64,000 nucleotides of DNA from the NCBI GenBank assembly GCA_031284525.1, contig JAISZR010000003.1, positions 161,388 to 225,387 on the forward strand, written 5' to 3'. The position numbers were made by a program, and so were the translations under genes. Below the pieces are notes generated by a model. It saw only the letters and a list, made by a program, of their open reading frames with translations, was not told the DNA's origin and did no database searches. Origin of the DNA: Oscillospiraceae bacterium (lineage in GTDB: Bacteria; Bacillota; Clostridia; Oscillospirales; Ruminococcaceae). This document shows positions 42,724-50,349 of this stretch, piece by piece (positions within the stretch are counted from its first letter, which is position 1; the number at the start of each line of letters is the position of its first letter).

Positions 42724-43741
42724 TGTTAGAAAACTTTGTTCTATTTATGGGGTTTCTGGACATGAAACAAATGTTGCCAACTTCATAATGGAACAGATAT
42801 CCCCGTTTTGTGAGTGTAGCTTAGATAATCTTGGGAATGTTCTTGCTTTTAAAAGAGGTAAAAGTTCTTCTGCGCGAAGTGTTGCCTTTTTTGCCCATAT
42901 GGATGAAGTTGGCTTTTTGGTAAGCAATATAACTGGTGATGGCAGTTTGAAATTGGCAGAAGTTGGGGGCATTAATGCCAACATTCTGGTTGGTCAGGTT
43001 CTTGTGGTTTGTGCGCAGGAAGGGCCGATTTTTGGCGTTGTTGGAGCTGATCCCATCCATCTGCAAAATGACGAGCGTTTCCGGCCTGTTCGAATTGAAG
43101 AGTTATCGCTAGATATTGGCTGCGATTCGAGGCAGGCGGCAGAAAAGCTGGTTGCACCCGGGGATATGGTTTGTTTTTGTGAAAACTTCAGTCCATTTGG
43201 TGAAGGGTCAATTGTATCAAAAGCTCTGGATGATAGGGTCGGTTGTGCGATTTTGATTGAACTCATTAAGACTTTTGATGAATTTGACTTTCATGCCGCT
43301 TTCACCACAACAGAAGAAGTAGGGAGTAGTGGTGCTAGGGTTGTTGCTCAGGGCCTAGACTTGGAGATTGCAATTGTTGTTGAGTGTACGACCGCGGCAG
43401 ACACGCCACCGACAGAGCCAGAAGGCCAAGTTTGTGCCCTTGGTCAAGGTCCAGTTATAAGTTTTATGGATAGAAGCACGATTTATGACAAGGAGCTTGT
43501 TGATCTTGCTTTCAAAGTGGCAAAGGCGAACAATATAAAAATCCAACACAAAAGGGGAGTTTATGGCGGCAATGATTCCGGCGTGATAAGAACAGCTGGC
43601 GCTGGTGCCAAAACTTTGGCTGTAAGCTTGCCGGTTAGATATTTGCATTCACAGTCCTGCGTGGCAAGAATAGATGACATAAATCAGACTTTACGGCTCT
43701 TGAAAAGCCTAACACTGGAAATTTGTGGGGGAGGCGTTTGA
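42713..43741 (+). CDS. M42 family glutamyl/amino-peptidase
   Basis: 342 residues from GTG 42713 (GGAGGA eight bases upstream, start inside ricT). Di-metal site: FFAHMDEVGFLV (His, Asp), KALDDRVGC (bridging Asp), FTTTEEVGSSGA (catalytic Glu-Glu), VVECTTAAD, and GGNDSGVIRTAG with PVRYLHSQSC near the end (last His). M42 enzymes form tetrahedral particles that trim peptides in the cytosol. Confidence 0.92.
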   Translation: MRTNVRKLCSIYGVSGHETNVANFIMEQISPFCECSLDNLGNVLAFKRGKSSSARSVAFFAHMDEVGFLVSNITGDGSLKLAEVGGINANILVGQVLVVCAQEGPIFGVVGADPIHLQNDERFRPVRIEELSLDIGCDSRQAAEKLVAPGDMVCFCENFSPFGEGSIVSKALDDRVGCAILIELIKTFDEFDFHAAFTTTEEVGSSGARVVAQGLDLEIAIVVECTTAADTPPTEPEGQVCALGQGPVISFMDRSTIYDKELVDLAFKVAKANNIKIQHKRGVYGGNDSGVIRTAGAGAKTLAVSLPVRYLHSQSCVARIDDINQTLRLLKSLTLEICGGGV

Positions 43742-43743
43742 AG

Positions 43744-44115
43744 ATGCCAAATCGCGCTTTATCAAGAACGGCCGAAAACATAAAGAGAGAGCTGACTGAC
43801 ATCCTGCGCGATATTAAGGACTATCGAGTGGCAGGGAATATCGTTAGCGTTGTCCATGTTGATTTGAGTTCGGATTTTTCGCATGCTAGGGTATATATTA
43901 GGTCGCTTTTGGATGAAGGGGAAGAAAAGGAGATGTTAGGTGGTCTTAATAATGCAGTGGGGTTTGTAAGAACTCAACTTGGTCTTAGAATTAGGTTGAA
44001 GCGTGTGCCGGGAATTGTGTTTGTGATTGACAAATCGGCGCGCTATGGCGAAAATATAAACAAAAATTTAAAATTTATCATGCAGAGAATGGGAGCCAAT
44101 CAAAATGGAAAATAG
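43744..44115 (+). CDS. rbfA: Ribosome-binding factor A
   Basis: 123 residues, KH-like fold for 30S maturation. RTAENIKRELTDILRDIKDYR, VSVVHVDLSSDFSHARVYI, FVRTQLGLRIRLKRVPGIVFVIDKS are family blocks (last split before FVIDKS). ATG 43744 has GGGGGAGG upstream. The group rbfA-nrnA-truB-ribF is a typical Firmicutes cluster. Confidence 0.94.
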   Translation: MPNRALSRTAENIKRELTDILRDIKDYRVAGNIVSVVHVDLSSDFSHARVYIRSLLDEGEEKEMLGGLNNAVGFVRTQLGLRIRLKRVPGIVFVIDKSARYGENINKNLKFIMQRMGANQNGK

Positions 44116-45064
44116 TGCGCCTGAGGTAGCGAGGCAAATAATAAAGAAGCTCAAAGAATCAGATAATATTTGTATTATTACCCATAAAAGTCCCGACATG
44201 GACACTTTGGGTTCGGCCCTTGGTCTTTATCATGCATTGCGCAAACTTGGCAAAAAAGTGAAGGTTGCTCATGATGTGCAAATCGCGCGTAAGTATCTTT
44301 TTTTGTTCGAGGGATATGTTGATTCTGATTTTGATGTGAACTTGTTTGTGACCGTTGATATTGCGACTCCAGCGTTGTTTCCCAGGGAAACAACGTGTGA
44401 TCGTGGCATAGACATCTGCATAGATCATCACATAAAAAATGAAATTCCAGCTGCACTTAAGCTCGTTAGGGCTGATGCCGCCGCAACAGGTGAGATAATA
44501 TATGATATAATCAATCTGCTGGGCGTTGCGATAGATGAAAAAATAGCCTGTTGTTTATATGTAGCGATTGCAACCGACACGGGTTGTTTTCGCCAACCAA
44601 ACACAACGGCCAATTCGCATAAGATCGTTGCAAGTTTGATGGAGACTGGTATAGATTATGCTTTGATAAACAAAAACATTTTTGGTTTTGAATCGTTAAA
44701 GGATTTTGAACTAAAGAAGATATTCTTCTCGAATGCCGAGTTTTTCTTTGGTGGAAAGTTAGCTTTGGTCGTGATAACAAAAGACATTTTGCAACAGGTG
44801 GGGCTCGGGCAAGAGGAGATAGATAGTGGTCTTTATTCCGAATTGATTAAAGTTGAAGGTGTGTGTATTAGCGCTGTGTTGCGCGAAAAAGGTGATTACA
44901 CGAAAGTTTCGCTTCGAACAAACGAAGGCTATAACGCAAGCGAAATAGCGAATCAATGGAACAATGGAGGCGGACACAAAAGGGCTGCCGGGTGCTGCAT
45001 CAAAGGTCCAGTTGCAGAGGCGAAACGGGTCATTATCGACACGTTGGAGGCTGAGCTGCAATGA
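44105..45064 (+). CDS. nrnA: DHH-family nanoRNase / pAp phosphatase
   Basis: 319 residues. DHH domain: ITHKSPDMDTLGSALGL, VTVDIAT, CIDHHIKNE (DHH), IATDTGCFRQPNTT; C-terminal DHHA1: NNGGGHKRAAGCCI. It degrades short oligonucleotides and 3'-phosphoadenosine 5'-phosphate. It overlaps rbfA by 11 bp and truB by 4 bp. Confidence 0.93.
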   Translation: MENSAPEVARQIIKKLKESDNICIITHKSPDMDTLGSALGLYHALRKLGKKVKVAHDVQIARKYLFLFEGYVDSDFDVNLFVTVDIATPALFPRETTCDRGIDICIDHHIKNEIPAALKLVRADAAATGEIIYDIINLLGVAIDEKIACCLYVAIATDTGCFRQPNTTANSHKIVASLMETGIDYALINKNIFGFESLKDFELKKIFFSNAEFFFGGKLALVVITKDILQQVGLGQEEIDSGLYSELIKVEGVCISAVLREKGDYTKVSLRTNEGYNASEIANQWNNGGGHKRAAGCCIKGPVAEAKRVIIDTLEAELQ

Positions 45065-45942
45065 ATGGTGTGCTCGGGATAAACAAACCCAAAGGGTTTA
45101 CTTCGTTTGACGTTGTTGCAAAGTTGCGCGGGATTTTGCAGATTAAGAAAATTGGTCATGCGGGTACATTGGATCCTATGGCAACAGGCGTTTTGCCAAT
45201 TCTAATCGGTAAAGCGGTAAAGCTTTGTGATCTCATCCCCGATGAATATAAAGAATACCTAGCGACATTTAGATTTGGCATAACAACGGACACATTTGAT
45301 ATAACAGGAAAGGTTTTGAGCCAAGTTGATTCGTCGGTTACTCCGGAAAGCTTAACTACTTGCCTGGTGAAATACATGGGGGAGTTTTTGCAAAAGGTTC
45401 CTGCCTATTCGGCAGTTAAAGTGGATGGCAGAAAACTTTATGATTTGGCGCGGCGCGGTGAACAAGTAAAAAGACCGAGTCGTGTGGTGACAATAACTAA
45501 ACTGGAGATTATGGATTACAATTTTGAAAAGCAAGAAGGCTTGCTGTTGGTTGGTTGTTCAAAGGGTACCTACTTGCGATCTCTTGTCTCTGATATTGGT
45601 CAAGATCTCGGGTGTGGGGCAACGTTAACTGAGCTTGTTAGAACTCAAAGTTGCGGGATCAAATTGGAGCAGACCTTCAGTTTAAATGATGCCGAAGAGA
45701 TGATGAAAGCGGATCAACTTTCTCGGCAGCTGATCCCCATGGAGCGCTTTTTTTGTGATTTTGACGAAGTCAGATTGACGTGTGATGATACGCGGAAATT
45801 TTGCAGCGGCGCAAAGCTTCCGCTTTTGACTGAGCCGAAAACCGAGTTACTGAGAATCCACGGGCTTGATGGATCTTTTTTGGGGTTGGGAAGGCCTGAT
45901 TCAGTCCAAAAGGTCATCAAGATCCACAAGTTGCTTATCTGA
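45061..45942 (+). CDS. truB: tRNA pseudouridine(55) synthase
   Basis: 293 residues. INKPKGFTSFDVVAKLR, GHAGTLDPMATGVLPI with the catalytic Asp, PAYSAVKVDGRKLYDLAR, GTYLRSLVSDIGQDLG and the C-terminal PUA-like part. Modifies U55 in the T-loop of tRNAs. The ATG overlaps the nrnA stop (ATGA). Confidence 0.96.
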   Translation: MNGVLGINKPKGFTSFDVVAKLRGILQIKKIGHAGTLDPMATGVLPILIGKAVKLCDLIPDEYKEYLATFRFGITTDTFDITGKVLSQVDSSVTPESLTTCLVKYMGEFLQKVPAYSAVKVDGRKLYDLARRGEQVKRPSRVVTITKLEIMDYNFEKQEGLLLVGCSKGTYLRSLVSDIGQDLGCGATLTELVRTQSCGIKLEQTFSLNDAEEMMKADQLSRQLIPMERFFCDFDEVRLTCDDTRKFCSGAKLPLLTEPKTELLRIHGLDGSFLGLGRPDSVQKVIKIHKLLI

Positions 45943-45971
45943 AAGGTGAAAAATGAAACCTTCAGGAAGGC

Positions 45972-46559
45972 GTGGCGGGAAGAGGTAGCAAATGGGGGCG
46001 TGAAAAAGTTTTGACCGAACTTTTAGAAAGAATTGTTGCGCTTGGGTTTTTTGATGGTGTTCATTTGGGGCACCAAAGGGTGATAAACGAGATGTTCAAA
46101 CCCGTATACCGTGACTTAACGCCAACTGTGTTTACCTACCAGATTGTAGATTTGTGCCCGGATTCAAAGCGAAATGCGAAGTTTATACTTGGTCAAGAAT
46201 CGAAAATTAAAAAACTGAAATCTATGGGAGTCAGGGAGGTATTTTCGCCTGATTTTAAAGAATTTTCAAAGATGACTCCGGAATCATTTTTTGAAAGTTT
46301 TTTGATGAAAAGGTTGAATGCAAAGGTAGTTGTGTGCGGTGAAAATTTCCGGTTTGGGAACAATTGTGTGGGAGACGTGAAATTACTTGAATCTTTGTGT
46401 AAAAAAAGTAACATGGAATTAATTGTAAAACCGCTCTTAAAAGTGAACGGTGAAGTTGTAAGCTCGGGTTTAATTAGAGATTTGATAAAGCAGGAACATT
46501 TTGAAGAAGCGGACAGATTGCTGGGGTTAGATTGCTCAGAAACGGAGGGGTTCTTTTGA
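45972..46559 (+). CDS. ribF: FAD synthetase domain protein (RibF without riboflavin-kinase part)
   Basis: 195 residues. GFFDGVHLGHQRVI, MTPESFFESFLMKRLNAKVVVCGENFRFGNN and SSGLIRDLIKQEHFEEADRLLG are the FMN adenylyltransferase domain. A usual bifunctional RibF has about 310 residues with a C-terminal riboflavin kinase domain; here the frame ends after the LLG segment, and the next gene starts at once. The missing kinase must be elsewhere, or the gene is shortened. Start GTG 45972 or TTG 46011. Confidence 0.85.
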   Translation: MAGRGSKWGREKVLTELLERIVALGFFDGVHLGHQRVINEMFKPVYRDLTPTVFTYQIVDLCPDSKRNAKFILGQESKIKKLKSMGVREVFSPDFKEFSKMTPESFFESFLMKRLNAKVVVCGENFRFGNNCVGDVKLLESLCKKSNMELIVKPLLKVNGEVVSSGLIRDLIKQEHFEEADRLLGLDCSETEGFF

Positions 46560-47179
46560 ATATTTTGGTGGTTGGTTGTGGCAAGATGGGGTCTCAACTG
46601 ACCAATCTCCTTTATGAAAAGGGACATTTTGTTTCGGTTATAGACAAAAATTCAGAAAATTTTGAATATTTGAATTCGAAATTCCCGGGTATTGTGACGC
46701 AGGGGATTCCGATTGATCTTGAGGCTTTAAAAAAAGCTGGAATTGAGGGTTGTGACGCACTTGCAGCGGTTACTGGTGATGATAATACAAACATCACTGT
46801 GGCACAGATTGCAAAAAAGATATTTAATGTTGGGCGTGTGATTGCCGCAATTCAAGATCCAGCAAAGAGAAAGTCATATTCGAATTTGGGGTTTTTCACG
46901 ATTTGCTCAACAGATGTTGTTGTGACTGCAATGGAGTCGGCAATTGCGGGTAGTTACACGGATGAAATATTAACTTTTGGTCAAACAAGTGTGCATTTTT
47001 CCACTTCAAGCGTGCCCAAGTCTTGCGTTGGTTACGCGGTTTCGGAGTTGAAAAAAAACACGCAAGGACAACTCTTTTGCGTCATTCATGAAAACGGCGA
47101 AATTCTGATGTTTGGCAGTTTGGATGACTATAAACTTGAAAAAAGTGATACACTTGTCTTTGCGGATGTGATCAATTGA
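46556..47179 (+). CDS. TrkA-N/RCK-type NAD-binding protein
   Basis: 207 residues from TTG 46556 (GGAGGGG upstream, overlapping the ribF stop). Rossmann start ILVVGCGKMGSQLTNLLYEKG, VIDKN, GDDNTNITVAQIA, and a C-terminal RCK-C-like domain (VGYAVSELKKNTQGQLFCVI). These subunits gate Trk/Ktr potassium uptake with NAD(H), ATP or c-di-AMP. No channel gene is adjacent. DarA nearby is a c-di-AMP receptor, so a link with potassium control is conceivable but inferred. Confidence 0.85.
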   Translation: MNILVVGCGKMGSQLTNLLYEKGHFVSVIDKNSENFEYLNSKFPGIVTQGIPIDLEALKKAGIEGCDALAAVTGDDNTNITVAQIAKKIFNVGRVIAAIQDPAKRKSYSNLGFFTICSTDVVVTAMESAIAGSYTDEILTFGQTSVHFSTSSVPKSCVGYAVSELKKNTQGQLFCVIHENGEILMFGSLDDYKLEKSDTLVFADVIN

Positions 47180-47193
47180 ACCTGAGGATGTAG

Positions 47194-47808
47194 TTGATTA
47201 GGTCTGAGGTGGAAAAGGTGAAAGAAAATTTTGAAGGTCTGCGGGATGAAATAAAATCGTGCCAAAAGTGTGAACTTTGCAGAACCCGCAAAAATCCGGT
47301 TTTTGGTGAGGGGGACGAAAACGCGAGGATTCTCTTTGTCGGTGAGGCTCCCGGACGTGTGGAGGACGAGAAAGGGATGCCGTTTGTTGGGCATTCGGGG
47401 AAGCTTTTGGATAGGATGCTTGCCGCCGTTGGTTTGAACAGAAACGAGGGCATATTTATAACTAACATCATAAAGTGTAGACCGCCCAACAACATGGACC
47501 CGGTTGAGGAACAACAAAAGGCTTGCTCCGTGTATTTGAAACGCCAAATTGAGCTGATAGATCCTAAGATAATTATCTGCCTTGGGAGGATAGCGGCTTA
47601 TAATTTGTTGGGGCCTGAGTACAGGGTAACAAAAGATCACGGGAGAATCCAGGAAAGGGACGGCGTGTATGTAATGGGTATGTTCCACCCCGCCGCTTTG
47701 CTCAGGTCTAATCAATACAAAGAGGAAGCCTTCAAGGATTTTCTCATCCTCAAAGAGTTCCTCAAGCGTTTTGATGGTCCGAACTTGGAAGATTCAAAAA
47801 GTTCCTAG
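47194..47808 (+). CDS. Family 4 uracil-DNA glycosylase
   Basis: 204 residues. SCQKCELCRTRKNPVFGEGD (iron-sulfur Cys pair), FVGEAPGRVEDEKGMPFVG (motif A GEAPG), TNIIKCRPPNNMDP with another Cys, CSVYLKRQ (fourth Cys), and MFHPAALLR (motif B). Removes uracil from DNA. TTG at 47194; convergent with the sigma-like gene that follows. Confidence 0.93.
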   Translation: MIRSEVEKVKENFEGLRDEIKSCQKCELCRTRKNPVFGEGDENARILFVGEAPGRVEDEKGMPFVGHSGKLLDRMLAAVGLNRNEGIFITNIIKCRPPNNMDPVEEQQKACSVYLKRQIELIDPKIIICLGRIAAYNLLGPEYRVTKDHGRIQERDGVYVMGMFHPAALLRSNQYKEEAFKDFLILKEFLKRFDGPNLEDSKSS

Positions 47809-47866
47809 TTTTAGAGCCAGTTTATTCAAGACGATTTTGAATTTTACAAAAACAGGAGGGAGAACG

Positions 47867-48175
47867 TTAAGCGTTCATCTCGAAAGAATATTTGAGTAGT
47901 TGTTTGATTCTCTTTTGGGCGACTTTGAGGTGCCGTGAGACGGTTGATTTGTTTAACGATTTTAAAGCTGCGATTTGTGGCATGTTCAACCTATCGAAGT
48001 AATAAAGCGTTACTATTTCTTCCTGCCTTGGTGTGAGATCTCTTGTGATTATTTTGTGAATTACCTTTTTCAACCGGTTGATGAATTGCGTATTGGTTTC
48101 CCCGTCGTCGTTTAGTGATTTTTTATAAGAAATTTGATTAAGCCAGACGTCGTCATAAAATGAGATTTGCGGCAT
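47867..48175 (-). CDS. Small sigma-70 region-4-like regulator
   Basis: 102 residues from ATG 48175 (GGAGGG upstream). The C-terminal part ITRDLTPRQEEIVTLYYFDR, then MPQIAALKSLNKSTVSRHLKVAQKRIK is a sigma region 4 helix-turn-helix; region 2 is absent. Similar small sigma-like factors stand in the control regions of Tn916-type elements (Orf7). It is coupled with the gene upstream. Confidence 0.8.
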   Translation of the reverse strand: MPQISFYDDVWLNQISYKKSLNDDGETNTQFINRLKKVIHKIITRDLTPRQEEIVTLYYFDRLNMPQIAALKSLNKSTVSRHLKVAQKRIKQLLKYSFEMNA

Positions 48176-48177
48176 TA

Positions 48178-48396
48178 TTAACCCTCCAATGCATAATGTC
48201 TTTTGCAATAGTTGTCAATGTCTTTTGCCGTTTTCACCAATTCTCGAATTTCTGTATAAAGGCATATAATTCGCCTTTTGAGGCTGATTTGCTCCTTGTG
48301 ACACGCAGTTTTGTGCTGTTGCGTGAGCTCAACAACGCGATTATGTAATTTTTCGGCAGTTAACAGGTATTCGTTCCTAAGTCTCAATATGGACAT
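48178..48396 (-). CDS. Small helical protein of the sigma cassette
   Basis: 72 residues from ATG 48396 (other starts up to 48420 possible). Highly charged and helical (LTQQHKTACHKEQISLKRRI; IRELVKTAKDIDNYCKRHY), with no known domain. It sits between the promoter and the sigma-like gene; in Tn916 a small helical ORF occupies a like place. A regulator partner or anti-sigma role is only a guess. Confidence 0.6.
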   Translation of the reverse strand: MSILRLRNEYLLTAEKLHNRVVELTQQHKTACHKEQISLKRRIICLYTEIRELVKTAKDIDNYCKRHYALEG

Positions 48397-48447
48397 AACA
48401 TGAAACACCATCCTTTTCAATTTTCACACTATGTGGTATGATTATAG

Positions 48448-48476
48448 ACTTTAGCACACATCTCGCATAATGTCAA
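48448..48476 (-). promoter_or_regulatory. Promoter for the small helical / sigma-like pair
   Basis: Minus strand: perfect TTGACA (48476-48471), 17-bp spacer, TGC then TAAAGT (48453-48448). It faces away from the XRE promoter 66 bp further on, so the space between is a natural operator region. Confidence 0.7.
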
Positions 48477-48541
48477 CAGATCGTGTGCAAAATCTTTGTA
48501 ATAACTACATTTTGTTGCGTATTTTAGTTCAGGTTGTCCAG

Positions 48542-48570
48542 TTGCAAATTACTACGTAATGTGATACAAT
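48542..48570 (+). promoter_or_regulatory. Promoter of the XRE-ImmA pair
   Basis: TTGCAA (48542-48547), 17-bp spacer, TGA then TACAAT (48565-48570). TTACTACGTAATGTGA in the spacer contains the palindrome ATTACTACGTAAT-like element, a candidate operator. Confidence 0.65.
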
Positions 48571-48620
48571 CGAGCGCGGAAATGTTGGGATCACTAAACA
48601 AGAGGGGTGTTAGGCTTAAT

Positions 48621-48986
48621 ATGGTGGGGAGCAAACTGAAGATTTTAAGGCAGCAATATAATATGACGCAGCGCCAATTGGCACATAAACTTGGGATTTC
48701 CACAAGTGCTGTGGGGATGTATGAGCAGGGAAGAAGAGAGCCTGACCATGAGATGCTTCTTAGCCTTTGCAAGCTTTTTCGGATTTCTGTGGATTACCTT
48801 TTGAGGCAGGAGGTTCCCGGTGAGAGCAAAGAATTTTCTGATATTATAAATGGGTTTGAGCGTACTTTGTTAGGTCAAGAGGGGTTAATGTTAAATGGTG
48901 TTTTGCTCAGAAAAGATGATGTTAAAAAGATTGTTGATGCCATAAGAATAGGCGTTGAATTAGCAGTGAAGAGCAATGCGAAATAG
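48621..48986 (+). CDS. XRE-family (Cro/CI-type) repressor
   Basis: 121 residues from ATG 48621. Helix-turn-helix: LKILRQQYNMTQRQLAHKLG, ISTSAVGMYEQGRREPDHEML, CKLFRISVDYLL. The C-terminal part carries no peptidase. The next gene, an ImmA-like metalloprotease, overlaps its end; in ICEBs1 and related phages ImmA cleaves such a repressor (ImmR). Confidence 0.88.
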   Translation: MVGSKLKILRQQYNMTQRQLAHKLGISTSAVGMYEQGRREPDHEMLLSLCKLFRISVDYLLRQEVPGESKEFSDIINGFERTLLGQEGLMLNGVLLRKDDVKKIVDAIRIGVELAVKSNAK

Positions 48987-49428
48987 AAGGGGCAGACTAC
49001 AGGGGGCGTTGTTTTTGGATAGAATTAGTCAAAGTGTGGAAGAGCTTGTTTGGAGATATGAGACGAGTGATCCCTGGCAGCTGTGTGAGAAACTTGGGAT
49101 AATAGTTGTAATAGCGGATCTCCCAGATGGGGTGCGAGGGCTTTATCATCGAGTTGATGAGCAGCAGATAATTTGTATAAACAAGTTGGTTGACACCGCG
49201 CAGATGAGGATGGTGTGTGCACACGAGCTTGGCCATGCGGTGCTTCATGAGAACAGTAATATGTGCACGGGGTTGAAAGCTACCGTTGAGTTGGAGCAGG
49301 AAGCGGAGGCTTTTAAGTTGCAACTTCTTTGTGTCAGAATGTTTGGCGCTGAATTTAGAACTTTCGAACACGATGAGATAATTGAGTTCGCAAATTTGGC
49401 ACCGGATTCCTTTATTATGGATTTTTGA
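48976..49428 (+). CDS. ImmA/IrrE-type metallopeptidase
   Basis: 150 residues. VCAHELGHAVLH is the HExxH zinc motif, with GVRGLYHRVDEQQIICIN before it and E residues in LEQEAEAFKLQLL as the likely third ligand. It overlaps the XRE gene by 11 bp. The known role of this pair is derepression of a mobile element after DNA damage or quorum signals. Confidence 0.88.
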   Translation: MRNRRGRLQGALFLDRISQSVEELVWRYETSDPWQLCEKLGIIVVIADLPDGVRGLYHRVDEQQIICINKLVDTAQMRMVCAHELGHAVLHENSNMCTGLKATVELEQEAEAFKLQLLCVRMFGAEFRTFEHDEIIEFANLAPDSFIMDF

Positions 49429-49444
49429 TCGGGGGAAAATGTTA

Positions 49445-50107
49445 ATGAAACGTCTCATTTTTGTGATTTGCCTGCTTCTTTGTGCGGGTGGAGTTGCGTG
49501 TTTCATTTTCAGAGATGAAGTTTTCAAGTTTTTCAAAGGGGAACAGTTACCTGAGCCACCGGAAGTGGTAGAAGAAAAACCGTATTATGAAACAGAAAAG
49601 GACCAGCCGATAAATTGGCAAGCGAATGAGTTGTGGGAAGAGAAACTCAAGCCGCTTTCTGATACGGGCATTCCAGAAAATTTTAGTGACAATAAAGAAT
49701 ATGTTTTGAAGCTTGCCTGTTACATGCAGTTGATTTCGCCAGAGGGTTTTCTTCCCGATGAGCAAACGAAGCTTTTTGTGATCGAAGAACTTGATGTTAA
49801 ATATTATGCCAAAAACCTCCTTGGGATAAGCAACTTTGAATATGAGGAAGCGGCTGAATATAACAAAAAGAATAAAACTTATGATTTTGCCGCTCCCCCC
49901 AACATTGATCCTGGGGCCCGTTCTTACGAGAATTTTGGGTTGGAAAAGCTCCCGGATGATCACTGGAAATTTTCGGTTGACATATTCGAACTAGATGACA
50001 ATGGAAATAAAATTCAGACCGCTACGAATACTGGCATAAGGGAGATTTATGTAATTGCAGGGAAGGGCGATACATATAAAGTGATTTCGGTGCAGCGCAT
50101 TAAGTGA
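49445..50107 (+). CDS. Membrane-anchored extracytoplasmic protein of unknown function
   Basis: 220 residues from ATG 49445 (GGGGG upstream). KRLIFVICLLLCAGGVACFIF is a signal anchor; a Pro/Glu-rich linker (EQLPEPPEVVEEKPYYE) and a compact domain ending VIAGKGDTYKVISVQRIK follow. No family recognised. It follows the ImmA-like gene by 16 bp and could be cotranscribed with it. Confidence 0.65.
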   Translation: MKRLIFVICLLLCAGGVACFIFRDEVFKFFKGEQLPEPPEVVEEKPYYETEKDQPINWQANELWEEKLKPLSDTGIPENFSDNKEYVLKLACYMQLISPEGFLPDEQTKLFVIEELDVKYYAKNLLGISNFEYEEAAEYNKKNKTYDFAAPPNIDPGARSYENFGLEKLPDDHWKFSVDIFELDDNGNKIQTATNTGIREIYVIAGKGDTYKVISVQRIK

Positions 50108-50169
50108 GGAGCAGGAACTGGAAAATGCAAAATAGTTAACTCGGTGAGCTGAGAAGCGTTTCTTTAGTA

Positions 50170-50304
50170 TTGCTGTTTGCGTTTCTGGCGTGTTGTGAAA
50201 ATGGAGGAAGTGTTCCCCGTGTGTTTGATGGAGATGGCGTTAGAGTGTGTACTGTCAGTGGGGGTTGCTGCAAAAAGAAAGAGGGGCAAGAAAGGGTAAG
50301 GTAG
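50170..50304 (+). CDS. Possible small lipoprotein
   Basis: 44 residues from TTG 50170 (CTG 50149 would give RSVSLVLLFAFLACCENGG, a better signal). Lipobox-like FLACC, then VFDGDGVRVCTVSGGCCKKK. No good ribosome-binding site. It lies in the 240-bp gap before prfB. Confidence 0.3.
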   Translation: MLFAFLACCENGGSVPRVFDGDGVRVCTVSGGCCKKKEGQERVR

Positions 50305-50349
50305 GATAAAAATTTTTGCGGGGTTCTTCGGGTGAGGAGGTGGAGGTTG

